Part shown: positions 25,895 to 39,121 of the stretch, in pieces
How the letters are laid out: the number at the start of each line of letters is the position of its first letter
Numbering within the stretch: position 1 is the first letter of the stretch
Made by a program: the position numbers and the translations under genes
From: Apostichopus japonicus
Taxonomy: Eukaryota > Echinodermata > Holothuroidea > Aspidochirotida > Stichopodidae
Assembly: GCF_037975245.1 (NCBI RefSeq)
Contig: NC_092580.1
Location: 18,284,001 to 18,348,000, forward strand
DNA: 64,000 bases
Direction: 5' to 3'
The notes under the pieces: generated by a model
Told to the model about the DNA's origin: nothing
Database searches by the model: none
What the model saw: the letters and a program-made list of their open reading frames with translations, nothing else

Positions 25895-27519
25895 TCTCCC
25901 AATCCCCATAGAACTAGTTTTTAACATAATTACTAATTGCTTAGCTATCTTGTTTTTTTTTCTTTTTTTTATTGGTCTGCACACAAAATATCCACATGCG
26001 AAACATGTTTGCAGATCTAATGAAATATGCACACATGGTATTAACAAGCTCTGCCAAATATTCCATGTTTCAAGATTAAACATTAACGCAAACTGAAAAA
26101 TTTGTAACGTTTAAATGTAAAAGGCGAATCTTGAAGTAAAAACTTTTTAGAGTGGTTTATATGTGACACCACTATCAGAAATCTAAAGAGCGTGGTGTGC
26201 ATGAAAGGAAGAGGTTGAGGAAATTGGAAAAGCTGCCAGCAAAACTGGAGGGAAAGCAAATCATGGCAATGATCACACTTCAAAGGTAATATTTTCCATC
26301 TGCAGGCTCCTCTCCCCCACCCTCCACCCTCCCCCTCCCCACCCACTCTTGTAGGCCTAGTCTTTACCTAGTAAAGGAACAGACACCTTCACAAGATTTA
26401 AAAAATACATATATTGTGACCAAAAGTGTTTATTTGCGTGTGACATGTGTAGAACTAACATGCTTTGCAAATTACAGCCTATCACTTGCTTTTAAAGCTT
26501 CAATTTCCTATTCTACTAACCATGTGCATACTTAAGTACAAACGTCTTGCTATCAACTTAAACCTACTCAGACATATGAGCCATCAACATGAATTTGTGT
26601 GTCAAAATGGCTCTAGTCAAGAGTTGTTGGTTCATAGATATATTTTGTACCCTACAAATTCAGGTAATTGGAGCATAACTTTTATCTTGAGGATTTGCTT
26701 GCAAATAGAATGACAGCTTTGTTCCTATAGCAACATCGTTCAATTAAACTTTTTGTTTAATCTGAAAGGATTCGATTAGGATCTAAAAGTAGAAATTTAA
26801 TCCTGATCGATTCAGATCTCGAGATTTTCAGTAAAGCAGCCCGAGCTACGGTATCTTTTGCAATTAATATTTAACTTGCCAATTCAAGTAACAGATACAT
26901 GAGATAATAAATATGATACGCGGATAGTGTTCGCTTAATGCTGAATTATTTATGAATGTGTAGTTCAATTCCCATTCAAACGTTACCCATAAAATATTAA
27001 TGAAATAGACGTCTATATAACTTCCATGGAGATACTATCCATTCATAGAAAGTTGATGTTGCACAGCATATGTTACCGTATAGTGACGATTACATAATTT
27101 GATGCAAGACAGCGGAATGACATATCAGCGATATATAGCAAGGGAAATGAAACATCAGGTTTTGGCCACAGAATTGAAATGTAGACGTACATGATAATTC
27201 TTTAAATCTATTTTGACTGCAGATATCCTAGCTATGTTGATGATTTATAAACATTTAAACATGTTGAAGCTTTCCTAATTTATAGGCAGCTTACCTGTCT
27301 TCACACAACTGCTCGACTTTGCTCTAACTCTCCGCCTTTAAAAGCTATCTGTTACAACTATTTTGGTAATATTATACACCTTAAAACTACGCAGAGACTG
27401 ACAGGTTCCTTCCGGTCTAGTGCCAACAAGTGCCCAGGTATAAATATCATGGGCGCATCTAAATCCTTAAATAAGTTGGTTAATTTCGTTACCATCCATC
27501 TTTTCGCCAGAATCACAGT

Positions 27520-27600
27520 CAAAGCATCATTTAAAGTTAAGGTGCCTAATCAATTTTCAAAGCATCATTTAAATAACCTAAAGTGCCTTATCAATTTTCA
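27520..27600 (+). repeat. Imperfect tandem duplication, about 38 bp unit
   Basis: caaagcatcatttaaa, then gtgcct, then atcaattttca occurs at 27520-27557 and again from 27558, with a few inserted bases in the second copy. Confidence 0.85.
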
Positions 27601-27880
27601 GCCGGTTGGTATCGTTTTTGAAAATGTTCAGTGTCAGTGCCAGCATTTTCATAAAATCAGACCCTTTGTAGTACAATATGATATTCACAACCATCCCAGT
27701 TCCCCAGTATAATTATAGGAGAATACAGGCTAAATACATATGTACACAGACACACTATAATATCACTATTAGCTAACTGTGGGTGCATGGTAGCATGTCA
27801 ACACCACTACCAGCATAATTCCAGTCATATTGTAACGTTTCACATATTTTTCTCATCTGATCATGACGAAACTATTACAG

Positions 27881-27896
27881 CCCCCCCCCCCCCCCC
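27881..27896. repeat. Poly-C (16)
   Basis: Longest uninterrupted C run in the window. Prone to slippage and to quadruplex formation on the opposite strand only if paired with neighbouring runs, which are absent here. Confidence 0.9.
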
Positions 27897-30257
27897 GATG
27901 GAGGATATTTTCAAGTCCCGTGGAGCTGGCTCTGTATAGTAATTACCTTTCCACGTCCTCTTCCTAAACTTCCATTTATTACAGTTAACAATGTAAAATT
28001 GCAAGCTATATCTTGCAATGAGACCATCCATCACACCCACTTATGTTTGGTAATTTGAGGAGTAAGTGTAAACCTAATCACTATTTAGTAACAGGAACAG
28101 AAAAAAATGTCTTAATAATGGTCGTCAGAATTGTAGCAGGGGCGGCACAGTACTGCAATGCTCTTAATAGGACCAATTTTGAGGGGCAACTCAATTCTAG
28201 GAAAGGTGCAGCTCAGCATGTATCTATGGATGTCATGCGATCAGAGAGTATAGGTAGGTTTTTTCTGTTCTGTTGTTTCGTTACGAACCATTCGTACTTG
28301 ATTAGTCATATACACTATGACCGGCCATTAGTTCAACCGGAGAAGTATATAACACGACCAACGGAGGACCGGTAGAGGTATCGACGTTTGTCGTCTGAAA
28401 AAATGAGTTGCATATCGCAGCTTATGAATCATACAGAGGAGAATTGTTTTGGCCAAAAGAGGTCTCGAGATGCTTTTAGAAGTCTCCGGAGGTGCCCATT
28501 AACCGTTCATTATTATTAGTTTGACTTATGGTGGACAGAAAAAACACCCATGATCATATTATTTTCTCAAATTAATATTTTACTCCAAGCACCAATGAAG
28601 TAGCAGCCTTTTACAGCCAACATAATTAAGACCTCAGAAAGGGCACATATACTTTTCCTGGTTTATATATATGCATCTATTTGTGCAATAAATATAAAAT
28701 CTGACACACATTTAAAGCTAGCAAAAGAAGTAGGCCAATTGCTTCACCTCTTTCTATGGATAATACTTGTGCTAAGGGGTTACAAATTTTACTACCTGTA
28801 GCAAAATATGTTCCTAAACTTGACTTTTTATTTTAAGTATAAACCAACCCCCCCCCTCCCCACCCCAGCTCCCAATTTCCTGTAAGCTGGTGGCTTGTGC
28901 ATATCGACTAGAACTTAACTTAGCTTCCAACCATCAACTTTGTCCTTTCAGCTCGCACTGTATGCACTCCTTCCCATTAACAACATAGATATAGATACAG
29001 TTAAAACACAGAGCCAAACCTCAGGAGTGCTCGCATCTGCAGTACTAGATACACGTTTCCCCCTCTCGGACCCCGATCAATTTCATCCTCTGGTTAGACC
29101 TTTAGCACTTATTATCAGACCCAGCCATGCGCAGCCTTTCCTTTTATTTTGATCATTTTTTTCCTTTCTGCATCGACATCAAATATCATGGATATCAAGA
29201 TGAAGAAGGAAAGAAAAGAAACCCAAAAAATCGAAAAAGAAAAATCAGACATCCCACCCAATGGTCGACTTCTTCTCATCTTTGAAGTGTATGCCTGGAT
29301 GCCATCAACAGCAGATTTTGTTTCCATAAAAAATATTAGCCAAACCTAATAACGAACATTTATTCCCAGACTAAAAACATTTTCCAGAACATAAATCTGC
29401 AATCTTATGGTCCCATGAGTCTGAAATTAAAGAAATCCAACAGCGGATGTTAATATGCAATCTCTGAACACCGTATTCTGCTCACGAGTGAGGGAAACAC
29501 AGCAAGCTTGAAAAGAAACCACAAAAGAGATAGAGAGAGCGAGCGAGGTAAACCGTGCCATTCTCAAAATGTTAGGTTTAAATAGCAAGACACACTTCAA
29601 GGGTTAATAAGCAGCAAAGACACGAATAATAAATACAGAGCGAGTTGTGGTATGTACTCTTCTTATGAAATCTAGAACTCGACTTGACCGAGGTGTTTAA
29701 TCTTGGTTTTTAGTCCACCGCATTTGTCGATAAATTTGCCCGAGTTAATTTTTTTCAAGTCAAAGAAGAGCCAATTCTTACAGAACCTTTGTTTCAGAAA
29801 TGTGGCAAGAATATGAATTAGCAAATATATGGGTCAAGCATCTTAAAACAGATCAGCTCATAGTTTCAATCACCGTCGCTAATTTATCGCTTTAATATGA
29901 CATAAATGTGAGTGTTATACAGCTGAAGGAAGATGCACTGCTGTGAAAGGAGTTAATTTCCTTCGCACATATCCTTCACAAACACTTATTTCCTTGGGAT
30001 ATTTTAGCATGCTGAGGCGTGGATAATTGGGTGCTAAAACGATCGAATGTTAATAGTGTATATAGGGTGAGAAGTGTTCCAGTAATGTGATGCAGGATCA
30101 CATTATAATGTCAGCCAAAATGCAGCAATGCACACATATATACTGTTGAAGATTGAACTGTTTGACGAGATGGGTTTGGTTTGGAATTTGAGATTCTGAC
30201 CTCATTAGTGTTAAGTAATCTATCTTGCTCACGTAATTAAGATTATTCATCGATATT

Positions 30258-30624
30258 TGCCCTACTATTATTCCCTATATCTTCTCACTTCAAGTCTGTT
30301 TCTTTATTTCTCTCACTAGCGCAATCTCTCCCTCCCTCTCTCTCTCAAAAGAATTTCAATATTTAAAAAAAAAATTCAACTTTCAGGGAAGTCGTGACAA
30401 AGTCTGCACACAATGATTTCACTATTTTGAGCCTCAAAGTTTGGATGAGATAAAAATTGTTTCCTGTTTGTTGTTGCTCAACTATATAGCTTTACATATT
30501 AGTTCTATGCATGGTCTAACTGATACACAGATATTTTTCTAATGCCCTACTATTATTATCACTTCAATCCTATCTCTTTATTTCTCTCACTAGCGCAATC
30601 TCTCTTTCTCCCTCTGTCAAAAGA
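30258..30624 (+). repeat. Direct duplication of about 85-95 bp, offset 274-285 bp
   Basis: Segment 30258-30351 (gccctactattatt, cacttcaa, then tctttatttctctcactagc and gcaatctctc, CT-rich tail, tcaaaaga) recurs at 30543-30624 with small deletions. The CT tails differ in length and look like slippage. The 190 bp between are unrelated. Confidence 0.88.
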
Positions 30625-32271
30625 TATAACTAATATATCAGTGCAATACCGCTACATTTCCAATAATTCATCTTTTGTATAGCTACCTCCATCTATATAG
30701 CAATATCCATTACATGCAAAGTTATAAAGAAATTTTTCACCTTTTCAAATTTGCACTTTTTTTGTTGGGTGGTTGTGACCCTCACTGTTTACCTGACACA
30801 TACATACATATACATGTACTATACTGTAAGGTCATTTAACTCTGTATGTATGACAAAAGAGTTAAAAACTGCAAAGTGAGAAGATGTATTGAGGCAGCTG
30901 AACTATTGATCAAAAAAATTTATTCCGATTATAATTGGCAAGGTTGCAGCATGCCTTTGCATAGGAAAACTTACTTAACAATGGACCTAGCATGTTTTTT
31001 TTTGTATGCACAGCGGATTGATTGGGTTTTGAAAGCAACTTTTAAATACTTTTGTCATTGCTTTTAAATTGTGCGACCTAGTTTCTGCTTTTATTGAGTC
31101 ATATTCAAGCAGAATACAGCAGGGTGGTACAGTAATTAGTGTAAAATGCGCAAAGGGTACATGTATGTACAAGCACACAATATATTAGAACGTTGGAATA
31201 TGTTCTACAAGGCAATCCATCAATAATTTCTTTCCAAAGAGTACAATTATGAAGATAGTCTTACAAATTGCATACATGTGCGAAACATAGATGGACAAAA
31301 GAATTTTTTTTTCTAATTGAAAAGCTAGACCATTACATTAATTTGTGGGACACAAATTCTGGCACCAACACATATATGACCCTTAAAAAGGCCTTAATAG
31401 TTGTCCACTTAATCTGAAATTGACCTTTGACTTGCATAACGTACATGGAGGATAACACAGAGAGCCATCCTGTTAATCTGTCCTACTGTAGCTACAACCT
31501 TGTACGGAATATGCAGATAAAGGTGAATGGCCCGATGGTAATTGCTCATAATGGTTGACAAACCACCACAGGTCCCAGATTAAATGAATCACTATTAAAG
31601 TATATGTATAATGAAAGAGCTGAGAAGGAAAAGACAGCAAAACCACCAGAAAATGGGCGGGTACCACCACAATCAAACTGCATTTTGTGTAGTGAACTTG
31701 AAACCACAAGCCCTTAAGCCACAGCTAGAAGACAAATTGTTTGCATTCATAATTTCATTACAGGACTGCATGTGTGCACTTGGATAACCAAATTACTTGG
31801 CTGGCCAGATTTGGGGCCAGTTTTGGAGAGATTGATTTGTAAAACAAGTATTAAATATACAGAATATATACAGCTCTAGAGCTGATAATTCTCTAAACTT
31901 TCCTTTCTGACCCTCTTTTTAATAATTTACATAATTATTAATGGAATAGCTAAAAAAAACTAGTAAATTAGGATCGTCACTTGGAATAATATGTTTTCCA
32001 TAAAGCAGTAATACAGATCTCCATTTACTACACACAACATCATGTCCTGTGTACTGATCAATATATACAGACCTTCCTCCCAATATACTCCAAATGATGA
32101 AGTTGGTTTTTAATGGTTGTGTGAATTAAGGAAAGAAGTGCTACAAGCATGTTCTAGCTTGCATTATCTTGTGGAGCTAACATATAGTCCTAACACTAAA
32201 AACTAAGATTTTTTTTTTAATATTGGAAAACTGGCTGATCTCAGGAATCTGTGTAAACCCAACCACTCATG

Positions 32272-32352
32272 CCATAGCACACCGTCCAAGCACACAGTCC
32301 AAGCACACCCGTCCAACCACACCCATCCAACCACACCCCATCCAACCACACC
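32272..32352 (+). repeat. CCAACCACACCCAT-type short tandem repeat
   Basis: About six degenerate units of 12-14 bp: ccaagcacac and ccaaccacacccat with length changes. It is G-poor on the plus strand, like the arrays at 12.1 and 33.4 kb. Confidence 0.85.
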
Positions 32353-32462
32353 CACTCCCTCTGTACGCTCTTGTTATTGTTTTTCTTATAATACCTTGTG
32401 ACAAAACGTTAGTCAGTTGCATTATAATCTCTAACTGTACCGGGTATACTAACACATCGGGA

Positions 32463-32523
32463 CACACTAGGTTGAAAGTGCTGAGGTGGTGAGGAGACAG
32501 GTAAACGAGGAGCAAAGTAAATA
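32463..32523 (+). mobile_element. G-rich interspersed element, copy 2 (3' part only)
   Basis: Holds aggttgaaagtgctgaggtg and ggtgaggagacaggtaaacg followed by aggagcaaagtaaat, matching the last 60 bp of the family. The 5' half is not recognisable upstream, where a CACACC simple repeat lies about 110 bp away. Donor-like site here is CAG/GTAAAC. Confidence 0.68.
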
Positions 32524-33245
32524 GTGGCACTTGATAAAGTCTTTCAGTATGTAGCAGCACCACTTGACAGGACAATGAATGTAAAAGTTTAAATCTAGAA
32601 GGGAAGAAACTTTTCAAATCAACTCAAGGACCAACTTGTCACTTTTCTTGTGACATACGTATCCTAGCACTATCTCTTCAAGATTGAAAAATAACAAACA
32701 AACAAAACTTGTGAATTTGTATGCTTTTCTAAGCACCAAACCGCAATTTAGAAATGATTGCTCAAGGTTGCTTGTCAACTACAAGGGAATAAGACATCTA
32801 TTTCCATTTTCCTCTGCACGTACAGTATCTCGGAAAAATCATCATTATACCACCGAGATGAAACATAATCGATAGCAGGAAAGCGATAGAGATACTTGGA
32901 AAATTAAATTACACAGGCACGAAATGACAGCAAGTGAATATGTCACAAAAACGCTGTCTTCATAATAACAACTGTGTGAAAATGCACCTCAGAGAGCTCA
33001 TTAATAGATTAAATAACATGCTACTTGATGTGCATCCAATTTCGAGACATTACGATTGCAAATATTGTTGTAAGTGAATTAATAACTCCATAACGGTATA
33101 TTTTAACATGATGTTCTAAAAAAAACAAGATTGAAAACCTGAGTATGTAAATTCCACCTTACATTAGGTCTTCAGGTATTATCGTACTGTAGATGGAATA
33201 TAGACTGTACCCAAGAATTTCCAATGCAGATTGCAGAATGTGGGT

Positions 33246-33371
33246 CTTGTACTGTACATCAGTTATGATGATAAAGGCAAAGTCTAACAGAACAAGCACT
33301 CCAGAGTTAATATATGAATTCTCCCACTCATCCACAACCTCACCCACCGAGACCCACCACTGACCCTCACC
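33246..33371 (+). repeat. 126-bp module, copy A (unexpanded)
   Basis: Begins cttgtactgtacatcagtta, passes acagaacaagcactc, and ends with a short cactcatcc..cctcaccc seed and accactgaccctcaccc. The same start (33372) and the same end (up to 33898) bracket the neighbouring minisatellite, so this looks like the precursor form. No coding function seen. Confidence 0.8.
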
Positions 33372-33898
33372 CTTGTACTGTACAACAGTTGAGGATCAAG
33401 TCAGTCTTACAGAACAAGCACTCTTAGAGGATATATTTCTACAACACTCACCCAACCATCCACCCTCATCCATCCACCCTCATCCATCCACCCTCATCCA
33501 TCCACCCTCACCCATCCTTTTTCACCCATCCATCATCACCCATCCACCCTCACCCATCCATCCTCACCCATCCACCCACAACCATCCATCTATTTTTACT
33601 CATCCATCCTCACCCATCCATCCTCACCCATCCATCCTCACCCATCCATCCTCACCCATCCATCCTCACCCATCCATCCTCACCCATCCATCCTCACCCA
33701 TCCACCCTCATCCATCCACCCTCACCCATCCTCTTTCACCCATCCATCATCACCCATCCTCACCCATCCATCCTCACCCATCCACCCACAACCATCCATC
33801 TATTTTTATTCATCCATCCTTACCCATCCATCCATCCTCACCCATCCATCCTCACCCATCCACCTCACCCAGTGACCCCCACCACTGACCCTCACCAT
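33372..33898 (+). repeat. Module copy B containing an expanded 14-bp minisatellite
   Basis: Starts cttgtactgtacaacagttg, then acagaacaagcactc, and ends ccaccactgaccctcacc, as in the 126-bp copy next to it. Between them, about 33450-33870 consists of 14-bp units (tcctcacccatcca and variants such as ccctcatccatcca). A longer block including acccacaaccatccatctat followed by tttta occurs twice, 210 bp apart. The plus strand has a continuous proline-histidine-serine frame through the array because 14-bp units cycle through all frames; it is not a gene. Confidence 0.92.
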
Positions 33899-35046
33899 GG
33901 CATTATGCTACAGTAGACATAAAACATGCTACAATTCGAAAAATGACAGAGTTCTGTGAGGATAACTTTACCAAAAGTAACAATGCAATGTTGAAACCCA
34001 TTTCAATGTATATGATATATACTTAGCAAATTTTGTCTCGTTGGCTACAAGAGCCTATAGGAAGGGCATAGACAAAAATATGTCTTTGATGTGCTGCGCT
34101 TCAACCTCGTCTGGTGGCAAATATCGTTCATAAAAGGTTTATCATTGTAATAACAACAACAGCGATATCTATCACAATAAAACCAGAATCGAGGTTTAAA
34201 ATAACAACCGAGTCCTTTAATGGAGTTCATTAACTCTCAGCGGTTACAAACAAGAAAGGCACCGATGTTGTAAATCTGAAACATTTGATGTGGAGTTACG
34301 AGACACTTCTGCATTCCTACGACCACTTGTTAATCAAGTAAATGGCTATCATATAAGACAATAAAGCATCTCGGAGCTGAAATTAATGGATGTGAGTGGA
34401 AAGACAAAGGGCAGACACCGAGACAAGACTTTAAGGATAAAGACACTGGCCGATGTTTGATGAAAATATCAAAAGCAACGAACGTATCTATATGTATTTC
34501 AAAATTCTCTTACACTGTATGTGTTGTACGTATACAGATTGATGTATCAATGGTGTTTCTGTATGTTAATTAATCCATATGCAATCAATGTAAAGGTTAC
34601 AAAGGAAAATCCATACAGAAAGCAATTAACTTTGTTAATCGTTACCGTACTCATGCCATATAACTAAGACACCGTCAAATTTTTCTCGAATTGTTGTTGA
34701 AGGTCGACAAGGAACCTTTACACTGGACAAATTGGCTGCTACTATATTGAAGGGCTTGATCTCCAAGTTGCTAAATTAAAGCATACCTGACACACATAAC
34801 CTTCAAGGTTGAAATGATTGACATGTGTACGTAGTACTTTGACCATGTAATGAACTAAGTCAATTAGCCACTCTGTGCCTCTAATAGACTTTGTCAAGTA
34901 CTTATTCACAATATGTACCTGGTACGTACGTACGGAGAAATGTCGGTTAATTAGCACTCTTGAATGACCAGAAGGAAGACCAGTTATCCAGAGGGCCAAG
35001 GAAACTGGCCTTCATTGCTTAAACATGCCACCAAGGAGAGAAACTT

Positions 35047-35092
35047 AATGGGAGGGGGAGAGGGAGGGGGAGGGGAGAGGAAGGGAAAGAGA
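35047..35092 (+). repeat. GGGGA-rich purine tract
   Basis: Repeats of gggaggggga and gagggagggg without pyrimidines for about 45 bp. Several G runs of four or more make a G-quadruplex possible. Confidence 0.85.
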
Positions 35093-38000
35093 GCAATTGA
35101 ATGTAAAATCAATATTTATGAAGATCTTGTTTACTATAACTAAATGCATTTGAATGAAATTTGTTATCTCACTTTGAAAAGTGCTATGGTGAAGGCCTAT
35201 ACCCCCTTGTATCAAAGAGAAATATGTACAACATACATACAGTATTAGTTGCAGTGCTTATATATGGAAACTAAGTACCACGCTCCACTATCTTGACATG
35301 ATCTACTTTTCATGCACAGTGAGCTGCAATTTACTCCCTAAATTTGCACCTAATTATATTCATTAAAGAAAGGACATATGTCATATAAGCTCTCGTAATA
35401 AAATAGTTCACATTCTGGCTTTCTTTCGTGAAATGTACAGAATATGACAGTAATAACACAGACAGGTCATTTGTTGTCGTAGCTCCTCCCCTTAATCGAT
35501 TCCACATTTTCCTTATAAAATTTAGATTTTAACCTCTAAACAAGTATCTATACAACTGTCAAGACCTAGCTGCAACAGTTTTTTATTTTCCTCTCTTGTT
35601 TTTTTTCTAATGACCTTGACTCATCTGCCAGCAGAATTCTGTGACCAAAAAAAAAACAAGAAAAAGGTAGAAACAAAGATCACAAATGACTCAAATTCTA
35701 GATGTATGCAATATGCAAGAAAACCAAGAAGTGTGAAGGCCATTCACTAACAGATCTGTGTGATGGGAAAGGGATTTCACTTCTTGATTAATACTACTGG
35801 TATGACACATAACAGACCCTAAGCAGTAATTTCTTTACACATGAATGCCATGGCATATAGCTGATTTGCCTTGAAATCTTTTCAAAATTTGACAGCCTTA
35901 TATGTCAGGCATTTAATTCAATACAAGTTGTTGCATAGGATATTTTTTTTATTTCCGTTTCTCTTTATTTAAAGTAAAATTTGCCTCGGTGAGGGTCCAA
36001 ATGTGGATAGGAATTATGCCTGCGGCTAAGCAGACCTATGTCTTTATATTATGGACACTTGTCACTTTTCTTTCCCTTACTTTGTTCCATTCCATCCAGT
36101 TTCCCTTTTTCCCAAGCACCTACATTGAAGATTGACAGATTTCGTACATGCTCATCTCAAACTAGTCACGACATTAACTTTTGGCTGGAAATCCTGTCGG
36201 TATCTTTCAAAATGTCACAAATTTGTTTACATTAATAGCTCAAACAATTCCTCCCAGAAATGACCGAATAAAAGAAATTCCACTATTCTTCTTCTCTAAT
36301 TGAAATATATTTCGACAGAACTTAAAGCAGCATTCTGGCAGGAGATTGATCATACTTTTTCTTCCAAATATCACATCCTAAAAAAATATTGGAATTTATT
36401 AGCTGTAATAATCAACTTTCAGCACAGCTATTGGTGTAAAAATAAAGTAAATAGGTCTGAAATATTAACATTTGCTCGATACAGATAACTACAAAATTTA
36501 TGTATCTGGGAGATGGAATATGGAATGGAATCATGAGTAATTTCTTTATTAATAATTTGATCAAGTATCAAGTTATTATTGAGTAATACTACATAGCAAA
36601 TTCGTGAACTTGCAGACCAAACACTAACAGCTGCTTTAACCTGCTATATATATCACAGAAGCCATTTTGTTATCCAAAAATGCTTTCTCTGTCATTAATA
36701 AGTCAATTGTAAATTTGACCACTGGGTGTGTGCATGGGCACCACAGTAAATTTCTCCTAGAAATCTAAGGATGAAGCATGAAACATTTGATACATACATC
36801 CTAAACTTTAGAATCATTGTGATCATAAGTCTCAGAGATAAATTAAGGCATTCTAAAAAAAAAACTCTACTGATTTAGTTGTCCAAGCAAGGTTGGTTTG
36901 GATATTTGAAATAAATGCATCATTTGACAGAAATCTTGGCAACATGTTGATCAGTTTGAAAAGTATTAAAATTTATATTTAAACAACTGCTAGATTTCCA
37001 GCAGTGTAGAGAACTAGAAAAAAATTGCAGCTAACCCCCATAACTACTGCTACCTTCCACCAATCATACCCCTCCCCACCCCCTCCCCCCCAAGCCACCA
37101 CTTATAATAATCCTCCAAGTCCTTCTGCCAATCTTTCATTTAACAGCACTGTTATAAATACAAATTCACAAAATAAGAAAATGAGAAGAAAAATACAAAA
37201 CAAATTCACAAATTGCTCTTTGGCAGTCTGATATGACAGTGAAGATTAATCTTTCTGAATTCAACTCACAAATCCCCCGAGACCATAATGAAGCCAGCTG
37301 ACAGCTGATACAAGCAAACATGAAACACATATATACTACTCTACATACCAATTACCAGCAAAATAACAACATTAACTTCTAGCCATGTTAACAGCCTAAA
37401 ACTTCATCAAGATAGAGAGACAAACTTACATTTTGAATGATGAAATCCATCGTTAAATTAAGTCCTCGACCATTTCCGAGCTCACTCAGTACGTGTCCGC
37501 CCTCCATAATGGCAACAGTTTCCGGATCATCAAACGGAATTCATTTGTTTTAATAATCGGAAGGAGATCAAACTGACTTATTTCCAATAGGATATCCAGA
37601 CTATATCCAGCAATGAGACCATTTCTCAAGGACCATAAAAAAATGAAACCACAGGTTGCACTCAAACTTACTCTGTGAATTTTTTTTTTTGCCTTCTTGT
37701 TTTTGTGACCACATAAAGACCCAAATTTTGGAAAAATGATACATGCAATAGAGGCAATTTTGAAAGCACTAAGATGTCATAATCTCACCCAAGAGTGGCT
37801 ATCTATTTAATTTGAAACAACCTTTTAAAATTGATGATACCAATTATTGCTTCCTCCAGCCAGATATTTTTTTATTCTTTTCTTTAAATTTTTTCCCCCA
37901 AAAGATAACGTAAACAGATGAAAGGCAAAGCAGAATGAAAGTCTTCAAATATCACACAAACTGTCTAAAAATGCACTCCCTATCAAGCCTTTCACAGAGT

Positions 38001-39098
38001 CTTTTCCACAATGACACGTACAGTGTACAGTGAGCTACCAAAGATACAGATAATGCATATTCATAGCACTGTCACAGTCAAGTAACCATCCATGGACCAA
38101 TCAGAAGCTTTAAGAGTTAGTTGGACTAACACATTACACAATAGGGGGGAAACAGTTTTATGAATGGGAAGGAGAGAGAGATAGAAACCTCATGATCAGG
38201 TACTACAATGCAGTTGTAATTTCCCTACATGCTCATTTCAATGATGTGTTGTAATATGGCACTATGGCATGATCATAAGGTGTGTATGGCATCGAGTAGG
38301 CATGAACAGGTGAAGTTGTTTTCAGTTTTATGTCTTGTTTCATTTTTCTGCTATGATGATGACCATGGCCTAGTATATCATAGAAGGGAGCGGTAAGCAC
38401 TGAAGCGAAATATATTCAGAATCCAGGGTAAAGAAATAAAGAGAGCAGGGCAATGACACACATCATATAGGGATATTGATGTGAATTCTGTTACATGTTC
38501 AATTGTAAAAGGGAAAATAATACATGCAAATTTTAATGTCAAAACTAAGCCTAAAAAAGTGTTTCTTGGAGAAAAAATATTGGGGGGAGGGAGGGGTGGG
38601 GGGGTTAATGGAGCAACTAGAAATTAGACTTAATAACAAATGGGAATGGTGCAAACCACAAGTTACAAGGATTTAAGCTTTGGAATAGATAATAATTACC
38701 GTGTTGCTATTATTCTATAAAATTGTAAAACAGACTGAAGCAGTAATAATGAGAAATATTCAGTCTCATGACTTATTTATAGAACAGAGTGTAACATTTT
38801 TGTATGTAAGTGAATTAGGTTCATTATTCTTATGATAGAAAATAACTGACATTTACAATACTACCAAAATATGAAAATATAGACTTTCTTCCTTTGTTCG
38901 TGTTTTGGGGTGGTCACCTTTACAAGTTATAATAAATCTTTATCAGTTGACTCACAAATAACGTTGACAATATTCAGTTTCCTCGAAGGAAGCTCCCACT
39001 ATCATTCATCAATATACACATTCTATAGTTTTTTTTTATCATGGCAACAAAAAATAATGCTAGTCATCAAGTTTCGAATGAGAACCAAAGCGAAAATT

Positions 39099-39121
39099 CC
39101 CCCCCCCCTCCCCCCCCCCCC
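39099..39121. repeat. Poly-C (10+12 with one T)
   Basis: C10, T, C12, followed directly by atgcgctcgag. Slippage-prone run. Confidence 0.9.

Larger units (their letters stand above)
25895..32260. other. Non-coding, A+T-rich with local duplications
   Basis: No recognisable gene. Contains a poly-C run (27881-27896) and duplications at 27.5 and 30.3 kb. An open frame at 28043-28375 on the plus strand ends just after a GTAGGT donor-like site (28252) and has modestly higher G+C around 28120-28240, but matches nothing I recognise and is not called. Confidence 0.5.

Noticed and set aside
33373-33888. 171-codon open frame rich in His, Pro and Ser
   Set aside because: Product of the CCATCC/TCACCC minisatellite, with no start context, splice sites or domain.
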